DNA of 64,000 nucleotides from a bacterium. GTDB lineage: Bacteria > Zixibacteria > MSB-5A5 > GN15 > FEB-12. Shown one piece after another: positions 38,659-47,321 of the stretch. Both the position numbers and the translations under genes were made by a program. The notes under the pieces were generated by a model. It searched no databases. It was not told the DNA's origin and saw only the letters and a program-made list of their open reading frames with translations. The stretch covers positions 1,240,001 to 1,304,000 of the forward strand of contig JADJGQ010000001.1 in NCBI GenBank assembly GCA_016708025.1, given 5' to 3'. The number at the start of each line of letters is the position of its first letter. Within the stretch, counting starts at the first letter, position 1.

Positions 38659-40626
38659 TCAGTGCTTTACTCCCGTCTCTTTTCCTCCATCAGCACCTTT
38701 CGTATCCTCGGTCTTCCCTTCCGCTTTCATCCGTTCATACCATGCGGGGTGGTGATGTTCGCAGGACTCGACCGTCATCTTGCCGGTGATCCAGGTGAGT
38801 GACATCGGATATTGATCCGGGTGGAAGATCACAAAGAAGAAGTGAAAGACGGCAATAGCGAGAGTCGCCAGCCACGCCTCATAGAGGTGGACAGTCTCAG
38901 CGATCTTGACCGTCCAGGCGGGCATAAATCCGGTGAAGAAAGTTGGGAACCAGAGGATGAAACCGGTCAACGCCATGATGAAGGTACCCCACACCAGGGC
39001 CCAGTATTCTGCCTTCTCAGTGTAGTCGTACTGATCGAATTTCGGGCGCTCCTTGACCATGCCGAGGTAATACATGATGTTCTGCTTCACATTCAGGATA
39101 TCCTGTTTGTTCGGCCAGAAAGCGTACAGCTCTTTTTTGCCACGTCTCGTGAATAGCAGGAAAATGGCATGATGGAGCGAAATATAGCAGAGGAACACGG
39201 CCGCTATCCGGTGGATGACCGAGCGAGTATCTTCTTGTATACCGAGCGAACCAAGACCTCTCGCCCACCACTCATTCGGGTAACGGAGGGCAAAGCCGGT
39301 TATGACCAGCGTTATGAAGGCAATCGTCAGCACCAAGTGCTGGTAGACCATCCCCTTGGTGAATCGCTCTACGGTTGCCTGGCCCTTGTTGGCGCGGTGC
39401 TTGTCTATGACGAAACGTCCAACGATGATCATGTTGTGCGCCAGCATGCCGCCGATGATCAGGATGATCGCAATGATATAGATCTCAGCGACGATTGAGT
39501 TGAGATCGTGAAATTCGGTCTCGGCCGTATTGTGCGAGTAGCTGGATGCAAACGATGCGTTTGCCTTGGGATGGCACTTCTGGCAGGTGCCGGTCAAGTT
39601 GTCCGGATGAATTGACGATGCAACATTGCTTTTCGGAAGAATGTCATGCGCCCGGTGGCATGACGCACAGGTCGCCGCTTTGATCGATCCGCCTTTGACT
39701 GCCAGGCCATGGTACGAATCCTGATACGAAGTGAATTTGGCATCAGCTAAACCAAACTTCTCATTGATGCGCGGATCGTTGTGACATTTGGCGCAGACAA
39801 AGTCAGCGATATTGGCCGCATTGACCGGTGAATTAGGATCATCGATCTCAAGGATCTCATGCTCACCATGGCAGTCTGTGCAGTTGGGAGCGTCGAGAAT
39901 GCCCGCTGCCAGCGCCTTGCCATGAATGCCGCGACTATATTGAATGTAGATATCATTATGACATTTGGCGCAGGTCGATGGGATGTTCATCTTGTTGACC
40001 AGCGATTTGGAATCGGAGGCCTTTTTCAGGTCGTGCATGCCGTGACAATCGTTGCAGGAGGCGGCTGAACCGACTCCTTTGGCGATCCCCTGAGCATGGA
40101 TGCCACGCATATACCGATCATGCGAATCAGCGATGCGAATATCCGGATCCAGTTTCAGGGCCAGCTTGGAGTGGCAGGCCGAACAGGTATTCGGAAGATT
40201 CTTGGCTGAGGTCGTGGAGTTGGCATCGGATACCCGCAGAATATTGTGAGAACTGTGACATGATGCACAGGTCGGCGCATTCGGGTTATCTTTGGATGCC
40301 GTTCCATGCGCGGATTCGTTGTAGATCGGCTGAACATCGGAATGGCATGTCCCGCAGTCGACCCAGTCGGCAGTCTCTTTATGCGGGTAATCAGTAGTGC
40401 CAGCCAGATCGGTGTGGCAATCGACACAATTCATTCCGGCGTGGACGGAAGAGTCAACTGAAGCCTGCAGCACGGTCATGGGAAGTTCCTGACCGTGGCG
40501 GTCGAGTCCTGTCATCCCCTCTTCGGCATGACAGGTTAGGCAGGTCGCGTTATCATCCTGAGCGATGCCCGGCTGCCACAGAAGGAGCAGAGCCGCCAGG
40601 AGCAGTAGCGGGAAATAGCGTTTCAT
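38659..40626 (-). CDS. Multiheme c-type cytochrome (11 CxxCH) fused to a membrane cytochrome b-like domain
   Basis: The 655-residue protein has a signal peptide (MKRYFPLLLLAALLLLWQPGIA) and eleven CxxCH heme sites in the first ~370 residues, several followed by an extra His (CHSSH, CHGMH, CHGEH, CHRAH) likely to ligate neighbouring hemes. The C-terminal ~270 residues hold about five membrane helices (for example VIHRIAAVFLCYISLHH), with helical His residues typical of di-heme cytochrome b561/formate dehydrogenase gamma-like subunits. This suggests quinol-linked electron transfer through the membrane to periplasmic hemes and on to an external acceptor. The nearby ccm genes would mature it. It has its own promoter and terminator. 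Confidence 0.9.
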   Translation of the reverse strand: MKRYFPLLLLAALLLLWQPGIAQDDNATCLTCHAEEGMTGLDRHGQELPMTVLQASVDSSVHAGMNCVDCHTDLAGTTDYPHKETADWVDCGTCHSDVQPIYNESAHGTASKDNPNAPTCASCHSSHNILRVSDANSTTSAKNLPNTCSACHSKLALKLDPDIRIADSHDRYMRGIHAQGIAKGVGSAASCNDCHGMHDLKKASDSKSLVNKMNIPSTCAKCHNDIYIQYSRGIHGKALAAGILDAPNCTDCHGEHEILEIDDPNSPVNAANIADFVCAKCHNDPRINEKFGLADAKFTSYQDSYHGLAVKGGSIKAATCASCHRAHDILPKSNVASSIHPDNLTGTCQKCHPKANASFASSYSHNTAETEFHDLNSIVAEIYIIAIILIIGGMLAHNMIIVGRFVIDKHRANKGQATVERFTKGMVYQHLVLTIAFITLVITGFALRYPNEWWARGLGSLGIQEDTRSVIHRIAAVFLCYISLHHAIFLLFTRRGKKELYAFWPNKQDILNVKQNIMYYLGMVKERPKFDQYDYTEKAEYWALVWGTFIMALTGFILWFPTFFTGFMPAWTVKIAETVHLYEAWLATLAIAVFHFFFVIFHPDQYPMSLTWITGKMTVESCEHHHPAWYERMKAEGKTEDTKGADGGKETGVKH

Positions 40627-40751
40627 TTGGTCACCTCGTCAATCATCACATTCGCCCAGTCAGGTTGGCCGTTGGTCTCGGCATCCAAACATCGGGCTTT
40701 CTTTACCGTTCAAGCAGTCTGGAGCAGCTCCGGTCCGCTTTCGGTTGTGAA

Positions 40752-40779
40752 TTTATGCACAATCTACCTTCTTTGTCAA
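40752..40779 (-). promoter_or_regulatory. Sigma70-like promoter for the multiheme cytochrome gene
   Basis: On the minus strand, TTGACA (40779-40774), 16 bp spacer, CATAAA (40757-40752). The predicted start is near 40745, giving a leader of about 120 nt. Confidence 0.5.
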
Positions 40780-41062
40780 GCATTATATGGACGAAAATAC
40801 CTATATAATGCCGATTTACTCCTGTTATCGGAAGAAGCTCGCGGAAAGTCCAGTACTAGCGAAGAGTATCTTTGGGAAAACTATCACAAAGATGTATGCA
40901 TTATTAAGTTAGTACTGCTAACGGGATTGGGGATTTGCTGGTTACTATCTTCGCAGCCCCTCTCTCTTGTCAACGCCTATGTCAGTGATTGTGAATGCAA
41001 CGCTGTCTCGATCGAGATAGCACGAAAGTGCCTTGTTCCCCACATACCTGATAGTCAAAAGA
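40780..41062. other. Non-coding interval between the cytochrome gene and ccmF
   Basis: Part of a 494 bp gap (40627-41120). Besides the promoter and terminator noted separately, I see an AT-rich segment with TATATAAT-like text on both strands (40782-40809) and no convincing gene. A 176-codon plus-strand frame crossing the gap lacks family features, a ribosome site and normal codon use. Confidence 0.5.
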
Positions 41063-41097
41063 ACGGGCCGGAAGATATCGTATATCGACCGGCCCGC
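41063..41097 (-). terminator. Intrinsic terminator after ccmF
   Basis: On the minus strand, CGGGCCGG and CCGGCCCG enclose an inner GATAT/ATATC stem, followed by TTCTTTT. It lies 24 bp after the ccmF stop. Confidence 0.8.
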
Positions 41098-41120
41098 TCT
41101 CTATTTGAACTTACTGAGGA

Positions 41121-43529
41121 TCAGGATCGAGTTGGTTGTACCGCTGTTTCGGTTTGAGCCTGTTCTGCTACCTGCCGGCTGTACATTTCGTCGCGGCGGC
41201 GCAGGAACGTGATCAACGAACCAAGCATGATGAGTATTGCGCCAATCCAGACGAAGTTGATCAGCGGCTTTTTGGAGACATCGAGTACCAGTTGTTCGGG
41301 ACTTCTCTCAATCAGACCAGGTATGGCAATGGCCACGGCCCCTTGATCTGCCATGATCCGATCCAGGTGAATCGGGTAAGTCGAGCCGTGAAAGAGGATC
41401 GAATCGGGGCGCTGAGTTCGAATAGTTTCGCCAGCAGCGTCTTGAGAATGTTCAACAGCGGGCGAAGCCGTGGAGGTGGTGCCATCGTGCGCGATCTCGA
41501 GCTCCGCGGCAACCATCATTCCGCCGGTGGTCTCAGCACCATGCTGACCCATGGAATATCCCTTAAATGTGATGACCATGTCACCCACGCGCCTAGACTC
41601 TCCCTTGCCGATCACTAGCGCTTCCTGGTCATTCCCTTCCTCGATCGTCTCAGGCGCCATATAATAGTCGGCGGTAAGCGTGCGATCGACATACGGGCGA
41701 CGCATGGTTCCTTGCATCCGTTCGGAGAAGTAGAGCTGAGGACGGGCTTCCTTGGTATCACCGTTATGGGCGATCAGGAGTTTCAACTCATTGTTGGGAT
41801 GGGTGATCTCGTTTTCCATGCCATTGTAGGTAATTGAGCGCTCATATGCGTCACGGCTCTCCCCTTTCGGGATCACTATCTTTTGATTGCTGGTAAAGGC
41901 GGCTGAAGCGAGAATTCCGACCAGCATCAAACCAAATCCAAAGTGGGTGAGTTGGCCACCCATCAGTTTCCAGCGATCAGGAACAAAGCTCGCGAGGTGA
42001 ATCGCGTTGGAGGTAGCAGCCATCAGAGCTGTGGCGAAAAAGAGCAGATAGAGATAATCAGTCACTCCGAGGGCAATTGATACTCCCAAGGTCACCGCGA
42101 AAACCGCCAGTGAAGGTATCAGTGACTTGAGCAACTCTTTCTTGAAGAGATACAGACCAACGCCCGTTACCACGATGGTGAAAATGACCGCAAACAGCAG
42201 GTCGGCTTTCAGCACGGCCACGAACAACCCAAACCCGATCACTGCGGCCGCGCCAGCGACCAGCAGTAGCTTGCGGCTCCAGTTCTGCAATTTGAATTCG
42301 CTGAATTGAACAAAAGGAGCAATGGTCAGCAGGAAGGCCATGATGGTTGCCAGCGGAAGGGCGAATCCATTGTAAGTTTCCGGATTGGCCGCACGAGGTT
42401 CAGCGCCGACAAGATTTGTCAGGAGCGGCAAAGAGGTCCAGAAAAGGACAACCAGGCCGAACAGAACCAGCATTGCCATACCGGTGAAGGTCGAGAATTC
42501 GCGGCCAAAGTAGCTGTAATTTAGTGGTGTGGACGGAACCTTGCGCATACGTGGCAAAAAGATAACAAGCGTGATCAGAACCGACACGACCATAAAGGCG
42601 ATGAGGAGGTTGTTGATTCCCAGATCGGTGAAACTATGCACGGAGAAATCTGCCAGAACGCCGGAGCGGGTCAGGAATGTCCCATATACGACCAGCAGAA
42701 AGACGAACGAAGCCAGTAACAGGTTGGTCTTGCGGAGCGCACCGGAGCGACGCTCAATGATCATCCCGTGCAACAATGCCAGCGAGATAACCCAAGGGAT
42801 GAACGAAGAATTCTCCACTGGATCCCATGCCCAAAAGCCGCCCCATCCAAGTGTTTTGTAGGCCCAGAAGCCGCCAAGGATATTGCCGCCAGCCAATGCA
42901 AGAGCGGTAATAGCGACCCAGGGAAACGCTCGCTTGAGCCATCCTGAGTAGTCATTGATGATCAGCGCGGCCATTGCAATTACAAACGGAACCGCCGACA
43001 TAGCGTAGCCGACAAAAACGATCGGCGGGTGAATCACCATCCAGGGGTCGCGCAACAGCGGATTGAGGCCCAGACCATCGGGCTGCGCAACCGGCAGAAG
43101 CGCAAATGGCGAAAGCTTTACCAGAATAAACAGGAAGAAGAGATTGATCACCGAAAAGATGGTCATCGCCCAGTACTTGTATTGACCGCCCCGAGTGATG
43201 ATGATATAACCGAAAAGCGCGTTCATGAATAGCCAGAGAAGGTAGGTACCTTCCTGTCCGCCCCAGAAGCCCGAAATGATATATTCGAGCGGCTGTGAGC
43301 GATCGCAATACTCGTAGACATATTTGAACGCGTAATTATGCGAAAAGAAAAGATAGTAGAGCCAAACTACAGCTACGCCGGTAAATATGGCGAAGAGGTG
43401 ATAGCCGAGCGAGGCGAGGCGTTCATAAGAACGCTGACCGCGGGCGACCATAAAAAAAGCAAGGCCTGCTACAACATTGCAGGCCAGCGCAAAAAGAATC
43501 GCGAGTTGTCCGGGGATCTGAGCTGTCAT
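41121..43529 (-). CDS. ccmF: Cytochrome c heme lyase subunit CcmF
   Basis: The ~802-residue membrane protein has the WWD heme-handling motif WGGFWAWDPVEN, IHPPIVFVGYAMSAVPF and GTFLTRSGVLADFSVHSF, all CcmF hallmarks, with 14 or so membrane segments. It attaches heme to apocytochrome CxxCH sites. A large soluble loop near the C-terminus (around ERSITYNGMENEITHPN to the last helix) makes it longer than the ~650-residue enterobacterial protein. ATG 43529 is preferred; GTG 43535 would overlap the ccmE stop. It is the last gene of ccmC-ccmD-ccmE-ccmF. Confidence 0.95.
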   Translation of the reverse strand: MTAQIPGQLAILFALACNVVAGLAFFMVARGQRSYERLASLGYHLFAIFTGVAVVWLYYLFFSHNYAFKYVYEYCDRSQPLEYIISGFWGGQEGTYLLWLFMNALFGYIIITRGGQYKYWAMTIFSVINLFFLFILVKLSPFALLPVAQPDGLGLNPLLRDPWMVIHPPIVFVGYAMSAVPFVIAMAALIINDYSGWLKRAFPWVAITALALAGGNILGGFWAYKTLGWGGFWAWDPVENSSFIPWVISLALLHGMIIERRSGALRKTNLLLASFVFLLVVYGTFLTRSGVLADFSVHSFTDLGINNLLIAFMVVSVLITLVIFLPRMRKVPSTPLNYSYFGREFSTFTGMAMLVLFGLVVLFWTSLPLLTNLVGAEPRAANPETYNGFALPLATIMAFLLTIAPFVQFSEFKLQNWSRKLLLVAGAAAVIGFGLFVAVLKADLLFAVIFTIVVTGVGLYLFKKELLKSLIPSLAVFAVTLGVSIALGVTDYLYLLFFATALMAATSNAIHLASFVPDRWKLMGGQLTHFGFGLMLVGILASAAFTSNQKIVIPKGESRDAYERSITYNGMENEITHPNNELKLLIAHNGDTKEARPQLYFSERMQGTMRRPYVDRTLTADYYMAPETIEEGNDQEALVIGKGESRRVGDMVITFKGYSMGQHGAETTGGMMVAAELEIAHDGTTSTASPAVEHSQDAAGETIRTQRPDSILFHGSTYPIHLDRIMADQGAVAIAIPGLIERSPEQLVLDVSKKPLINFVWIGAILIMLGSLITFLRRRDEMYSRQVAEQAQTETAVQPTRS

Positions 43530-43531
43530 GA

Positions 43532-43972
43532 TCACGCACCAGTCGAGCCGACGGCATCGTCGTGTTTGCGCATATCCTGGTACTCAGTGCCACCTTCGCC
43601 CTGATACTTGGACGGGCACTTGACCAGCATCTGATCGGCTACAAAGACGCCTTCGTTCGGCTTGCCTTTGAGAACAACGGAGGTGGCCTGCTCAAAATTG
43701 CCCGGGACAACACCGTAGTAGTAAACGGGCATCCGCTCTGCGGCGAGCGTGTCTACGGCAGTCGCGTCGTAGACGGCGAATTCCAGACGGTTTTCTCCGG
43801 TATTGTAGTTGACCTTGGAGAAGTCGATCTTCCCCATCACCTGCACGGTGCGGGTACTGTGCGCGGCCTCGGTCAACGGCACATACTGGATAGTGGTTCT
43901 CAGGAAGGCAGACGCACCCCAGGCGAGAAACACCACTATGACCACAGCGCCAATAATGTACTTTGCCTTCAT
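43532..43972 (-). CDS. ccmE: Heme chaperone CcmE, CxxxY variant
   Basis: The 146-residue protein has one N-terminal membrane anchor (IIGAVVIVVFLAWGASAFL) and the CcmE OB-fold (VQVMGKIDFSKVNYN...PVYYYGVVPGNFEQATSVVLKGK...FVADQMLVKCPSKY). It carries heme to CcmF. In most bacteria the heme-binding residue is His in HxxxY; here it is Cys119 in CPSKY (119-123). This natural variant has been described in archaea and Desulfovibrio-type Ccm systems that lack CcmG/CcmH. The start overlaps the ccmD-like stop in ATGA. Confidence 0.93.
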   Translation of the reverse strand: MKAKYIIGAVVIVVFLAWGASAFLRTTIQYVPLTEAAHSTRTVQVMGKIDFSKVNYNTGENRLEFAVYDATAVDTLAAERMPVYYYGVVPGNFEQATSVVLKGKPNEGVFVADQMLVKCPSKYQGEGGTEYQDMRKHDDAVGSTGA

Positions 43973-44082
43973 CGTTTATTCTCCTCGAGTTTTTTGACTC
44001 GCTTATCGAGGCGGAAGATGAACATAAACAGTCCAATCCAGACTGCCAGAGTCACGCCCAACGCCACGTAGTTGCCATCCAT
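43969..44082 (-). CDS. ccmD: CcmD-like small membrane protein (37 aa)
   Basis: This short frame encodes M-D-G-N-Y-V-A-L-G followed by one hydrophobic helix (VTLAVWIGLFMFIF) and a basic tail (RLDKRVKKLEENKR). Size, topology and position between ccmC and ccmE match CcmD, which holds the ABC part of the system together and helps CcmE release. ATG 44082 is 3 bp after the ccmC stop, and its TGA overlaps the ccmE ATG (ATGA), so translation is coupled. Sequence conservation in CcmD is weak, so the call rests mainly on context. Confidence 0.8.
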   Translation of the reverse strand: MDGNYVALGVTLAVWIGLFMFIFRLDKRVKKLEENKR

Positions 44083-44085
44083 TCG

Positions 44086-44739
44086 TCAATCCCTTTCCTG
44101 TCGTTCGCGGAGCAGTCGCTGGACGCGATTCGCCAGACCGAGCATCCAGACAAACAACAGAGTGAACAGGGCCAGCGAACCGAAAAAGATCGTCCGGACC
44201 GCGGGACCCATAGTAAACTTCATATTTTCATCGACCACGGAGTCCGCCGGATGTAGCGATGGCGTAACTCGCGGTACTACAAAGATCAAGAACGGTACAG
44301 TGACAAAGGCGAAGATCGCGTAGACCGCCGACAAACTAGCCTTCTTCTCCTCCACCTCAACCGCTCCACGCAACGCAAAGTAAGCGCCGTAAATGAGCAG
44401 CAGGATGAAGATCGACGTTTCCCGCGGATCCCAATTCCAGAATGATCCCCAGGTCACTTTGGCAAAGATCGAACCGGACAGCGTGGCGAGAATGCAAAAC
44501 ACTAATCCGAGTGCGGCCGCTGAAGAGGCCTTGTCATCGTCAGCCAAGTTCTTCGTCCGGAGATATTTGATCGAGTAAGCCATGGCGACTGCAAACGCGA
44601 TCACGCATATCCAGGCTTGAGGAATATGGTAGTAGAAGATCCGGCTGGATTCGCCGATGATCTGCTGAGGAGCGGGGGTGATAAAACTAAAGACGATCAT
44701 CACCGACATCCCCAAAAACAGCAACCATTTCCACCACAT
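44086..44739 (-). CDS. ccmC: Heme transporter CcmC
   Basis: The 217-residue protein has six hydrophobic segments and the WWD motif WGSFWNWDPRETSIFI typical of CcmC, which presents heme to CcmE. ATG 44739 has AAGGAGA about 10 bp upstream, whereas the longer frame (to 44871) reads into non-coding DNA. It is the first gene of the ccmCDEF operon; ccmA and ccmB are not in the window. Confidence 0.94.
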   Translation of the reverse strand: MWWKWLLFLGMSVMIVFSFITPAPQQIIGESSRIFYYHIPQAWICVIAFAVAMAYSIKYLRTKNLADDDKASSAAALGLVFCILATLSGSIFAKVTWGSFWNWDPRETSIFILLLIYGAYFALRGAVEVEEKKASLSAVYAIFAFVTVPFLIFVVPRVTPSLHPADSVVDENMKFTMGPAVRTIFFGSLALFTLLFVWMLGLANRVQRLLRERQERD

Positions 44740-44773
44740 TGAGCCTGATTCTCCTTGCCTTATACGCACTGGC

Positions 44774-44802
44774 TTGGCGATAAAATAGACTTGAATCGCC
44801 AA
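44774..44802. promoter_or_regulatory. Inverted repeat upstream of ccmC (possible operator)
   Basis: TTGGCGAT (44774-44781) and ATCGCCAA (44795-44802) are perfect inverted copies with 13 bp between them, so half-sites are 21 bp (two helical turns) apart. They lie 35-63 bp before the ccmC start. The spacing suits a dimeric regulator; no known family consensus is recognised. Confidence 0.45.
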
Positions 44803-45316
44803 AATGCAACAAAATTCGTTAAGTTTGGTCTTTTTTTCACAAAGAGTACCAACCTCAGCGAACATCAACAACTAAATCCGAATCCAGTTCCCTCTAATTA
44901 TCCATCTGATGCACAAGCAGTTGGCGGCACCCGACAGACAACTTCGCTTCGCCCGGTAATTCAGATACTTGTGCGTAGAATATGGCTAATTCTACCCGCC
45001 GAAAAGATCAGAAATGGCCCTCGTGATGATTGTATCCAGAATCACGCACTTTTGCGAAAAAAAGAGAGTCACGTTCCAAACTCCGGCTGAATTGACAAAT
45101 TGCGTATCTTTTGGGTAGAGCAGAATTATATCTCAACGCGAGTTAGAGAGGCACTCGGGCTACAATACCTCGGTTACATGGTCAATATTCTCTGTTTTTT
45201 TTTGTTGCCACCCCTGTTTCACGCGGGTAACATGGCCATCATTACCCGATATGTGCAAAAGGGAAATATCCGGCAAGCGACGGATTGTCGCGCCGGTTTG
45301 CAGACGGAGGTCCGGA
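44803..45316. other. Non-coding interval between ccmC and the 45.3 kb gene
   Basis: About 577 bp (44740-45316) separates the divergent genes. It is more AT-rich than the coding DNA. A TTGACA at 45092-45097 has no good -10 at normal spacing. I see no tRNA, repeat or conserved frame; small frames here lack ribosome sites and family features. Confidence 0.5.
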
Positions 45317-45913
45317 GTGACCAAGGTAAAAGATAAGAATTTGTTGGTGGTCCTCAGCGCGATCATGTTCAGCATAGCGCTACTGATCGGCATGTTGTTT
45401 TGGGCTCCTCCGCTCGAGGCGGAGGATACGACGCCTCAGGTGGCCAAAGATGTCAATTCCATGCTGGATCCTCAATTTGAGGGAATGTTGGGGAAATGGA
45501 CCGGCGGCATCACGGTTCTCGGCAAAGAGATGAGCTGTGTTATCGACGTGTCGATGGACCTGAATGGTCGTTGGCTCAAAATGGAGATGATCGGCTACCA
45601 CGACTCGACGAATCGCCATATAGATTACCATGCTCACGTTTACATTCGACCTGATTCGGCGATGGCGCACTATCGAGCCTACCTTGTCGACAATGCAGGG
45701 AGTGGCCAGGTCGGAAAGGCATCCGTCAAACAGGGAGTCTGGTCCTGGGTATGGGAGTGGGATGATGGCACGCGCGAGGACGGCACCATGGTGACGACCC
45801 TGCCTAACCGAATTACCTACGAGTCTCGCATCAACGACAAACTGGGGAATCCTCTCCCGGCAATCGAATTCGATCTGACAAAAACCGGAGATGGCGAACA
45901 GGTTCAACGCTAA
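45317..45913 (+). CDS. Exported small protein, DUF1579/lipocalin-like (tentative)
   Basis: The 198-residue product starts at GTG 45317, placed 6 bp after GGAGG. A hydrophobic N-terminal segment (LLVVLSAIMFSIALLIGMLFWA) is a signal peptide or anchor. The rest (FEGMLGKWTGGITVLG...GRWLKMEMIGYHD...SVKQGVWSWVWEWDDGTRE) alternates beta-strand-like stretches similar to DUF1579-type beta barrels. Function unknown. The upstream-extended frame (45251) is rejected because it is highly basic and precedes the ribosome site. Confidence 0.65.
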   Translation: MTKVKDKNLLVVLSAIMFSIALLIGMLFWAPPLEAEDTTPQVAKDVNSMLDPQFEGMLGKWTGGITVLGKEMSCVIDVSMDLNGRWLKMEMIGYHDSTNRHIDYHAHVYIRPDSAMAHYRAYLVDNAGSGQVGKASVKQGVWSWVWEWDDGTREDGTMVTTLPNRITYESRINDKLGNPLPAIEFDLTKTGDGEQVQR

Positions 45914-45940
45914 GAGACGAACATTTCAGGCGTGGCTTTG

Positions 45941-45978
45941 ATGGCCGGTGGGAAGTTGACTTACTTCTCCCCGGCCAT
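45941..45978 (+). terminator. Long hairpin, probable terminator after the DUF1579-like gene
   Basis: ATGGCCGG and CCGGCCAT flank an inner GGGAAGT/ACTTCTC stem: 15 pairs including one G-T and interrupted by one mismatch, loop TGACTT. The T tract is poor, so it may be an attenuating or processing hairpin. Confidence 0.55.
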
Positions 45979-46091
45979 TATGTTTGTAGCACGGGCAGAT
46001 GAACGGGGAGTTTCCGATCATCACCGGGATGTGGGCTTGATTCCGCAACATAGGGTTCGGCATACTGCCCACTAACGTTGGAGCAATATCA

Positions 46092-47306
46092 ATGTCTACT
46101 ATTTCTCGTATTGGGGTTATCACCAGCGGCGGAGATTGCGGCGGCTTGAATGCCGTGGTTAAAGGAGCCGCCCAAATGGCCAGCCGCAAGGGCGTGGTAG
46201 CGGTGGCTATCCCGAACGGCTATGCGGGCCTCTACAATCTGATCAACATGGATCTGCTGGTTGAATTGACTCCTTCCCGACTTGATTCATTCAGCATCGG
46301 ATTAGCCGGTTCTGAAGCCGGCCACTCGCGGGTAAAGATCGGCAAGATCAAAGATCCCCAGAAATGGGATCGCATCAAGGCGGGACTGGCGAAATTTGAT
46401 ATCGGCGGATTGGTTATTTCGGGCGGAGATGATACCGGTTCGGTGGTGCTGGACCTTCATCACCAAGGGATCCCCGTTGTTCACGCACCAAAGACGATGG
46501 ATCTCGATCTGGTCCCCTACTCGGTCGGCGGCGATTCGACGATCAATCGGATAGCGGAGTTCATTCGCGATCTTAAGACGACCGGTCGGTCGCACAATCG
46601 GGTTATGATCATCGAGGTGTTCGGTCGCTACGCCGGCCATACCGCGTTTCGCGGCGGGATCGCCGGAGAAGCTGACGCTATCCTGATCCCGGAAATACCG
46701 GTCGATTTTGAAGAGCTCTACCGCCATCTCAAGAAAGTTTATACCAAACGAATTATCGAAAGCGACATCAAAGCCGGAACATATATGATCGTGGTGGCCG
46801 AGGGATTGAAGGATGCTTCGGGAGCGGAGATGTACGATGACGCGGCCGGAGTGGATTCGTTCGGGCACAAAAAGCTGGCCGGGGCTGGCAGATTTGTCTC
46901 ACAGGAGATGACCAAACGATTGAGCCATGATCCGGAGATCAAGCAGTTCATGGAGAGCCAGGGGATGTTTGTCGAGGAGATGAACGCCATTCCCGAAGTG
47001 CGGGTTATCACGCCGAGCCATCTGGTGCGGTCGGGCATATCAAGTGCCTATGACGCCAATTTCGGAATGGAGGCAGGCGCCTGCGCGGTCATGTTGTTGC
47101 TTACCGGTCAAACCGGTGTGACCGTGTCCGGCTATTTCAATGGGACTATCCATTACATGCAGATAAAAGATGCGATCAAGCAGCGACACGTTGATCTCGA
47201 ACAGGTCAACTTGTACGAACAGCTTGGTTTTACGTTCGGGCGTGTCCGTCACGAATTCCATCCATCGACCATGCAGGTCGACGGAAAGATCGAACGGATA
47301 TACTAG
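46092..47306 (+). CDS. 6-phosphofructokinase, PPi-type active site
   Basis: The 404-residue enzyme belongs to the phosphofructokinase family. Motifs are ITSGGDCGGLNAVVKG, GGDDT at 111-115, PKTMDLD at 133-139 (catalytic Asp136) and FGRYAGHTAFRGG. Asp114, in place of the Gly that ATP enzymes use, together with Lys134, is the established signature of pyrophosphate-dependent phosphofructokinases, which act reversibly. MDLD instead of IDND, and GGDCGG instead of GGDCPG, mark a divergent branch. GGAG lies 9 bp before the ATG. A ferritin-like gene follows 15 bp downstream, so the two are cotranscribed. Confidence 0.9.
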   Translation: MSTISRIGVITSGGDCGGLNAVVKGAAQMASRKGVVAVAIPNGYAGLYNLINMDLLVELTPSRLDSFSIGLAGSEAGHSRVKIGKIKDPQKWDRIKAGLAKFDIGGLVISGGDDTGSVVLDLHHQGIPVVHAPKTMDLDLVPYSVGGDSTINRIAEFIRDLKTTGRSHNRVMIIEVFGRYAGHTAFRGGIAGEADAILIPEIPVDFEELYRHLKKVYTKRIIESDIKAGTYMIVVAEGLKDASGAEMYDDAAGVDSFGHKKLAGAGRFVSQEMTKRLSHDPEIKQFMESQGMFVEEMNAIPEVRVITPSHLVRSGISSAYDANFGMEAGACAVMLLLTGQTGVTVSGYFNGTIHYMQIKDAIKQRHVDLEQVNLYEQLGFTFGRVRHEFHPSTMQVDGKIERIY

Positions 47307-47321
47307 TTGGAGAGACTGACC

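Noticed and set aside
40627..41157. 176-codon plus-strand frame spanning the gap between cytochrome and ccmF genes
   Set aside because: It crosses a promoter and a terminator on the opposite strand, has no family features and no ribosome site.
44755..45090. 111-codon plus-strand frame upstream of the 45.3 kb gene
   Set aside because: No recognisable domain or ribosome site, and it overlaps the inverted repeat and the ccmC leader.
45092..45120. TTGACA as promoter for the 45.3 kb gene
   Set aside because: No acceptable -10 at 15-19 bp spacing.
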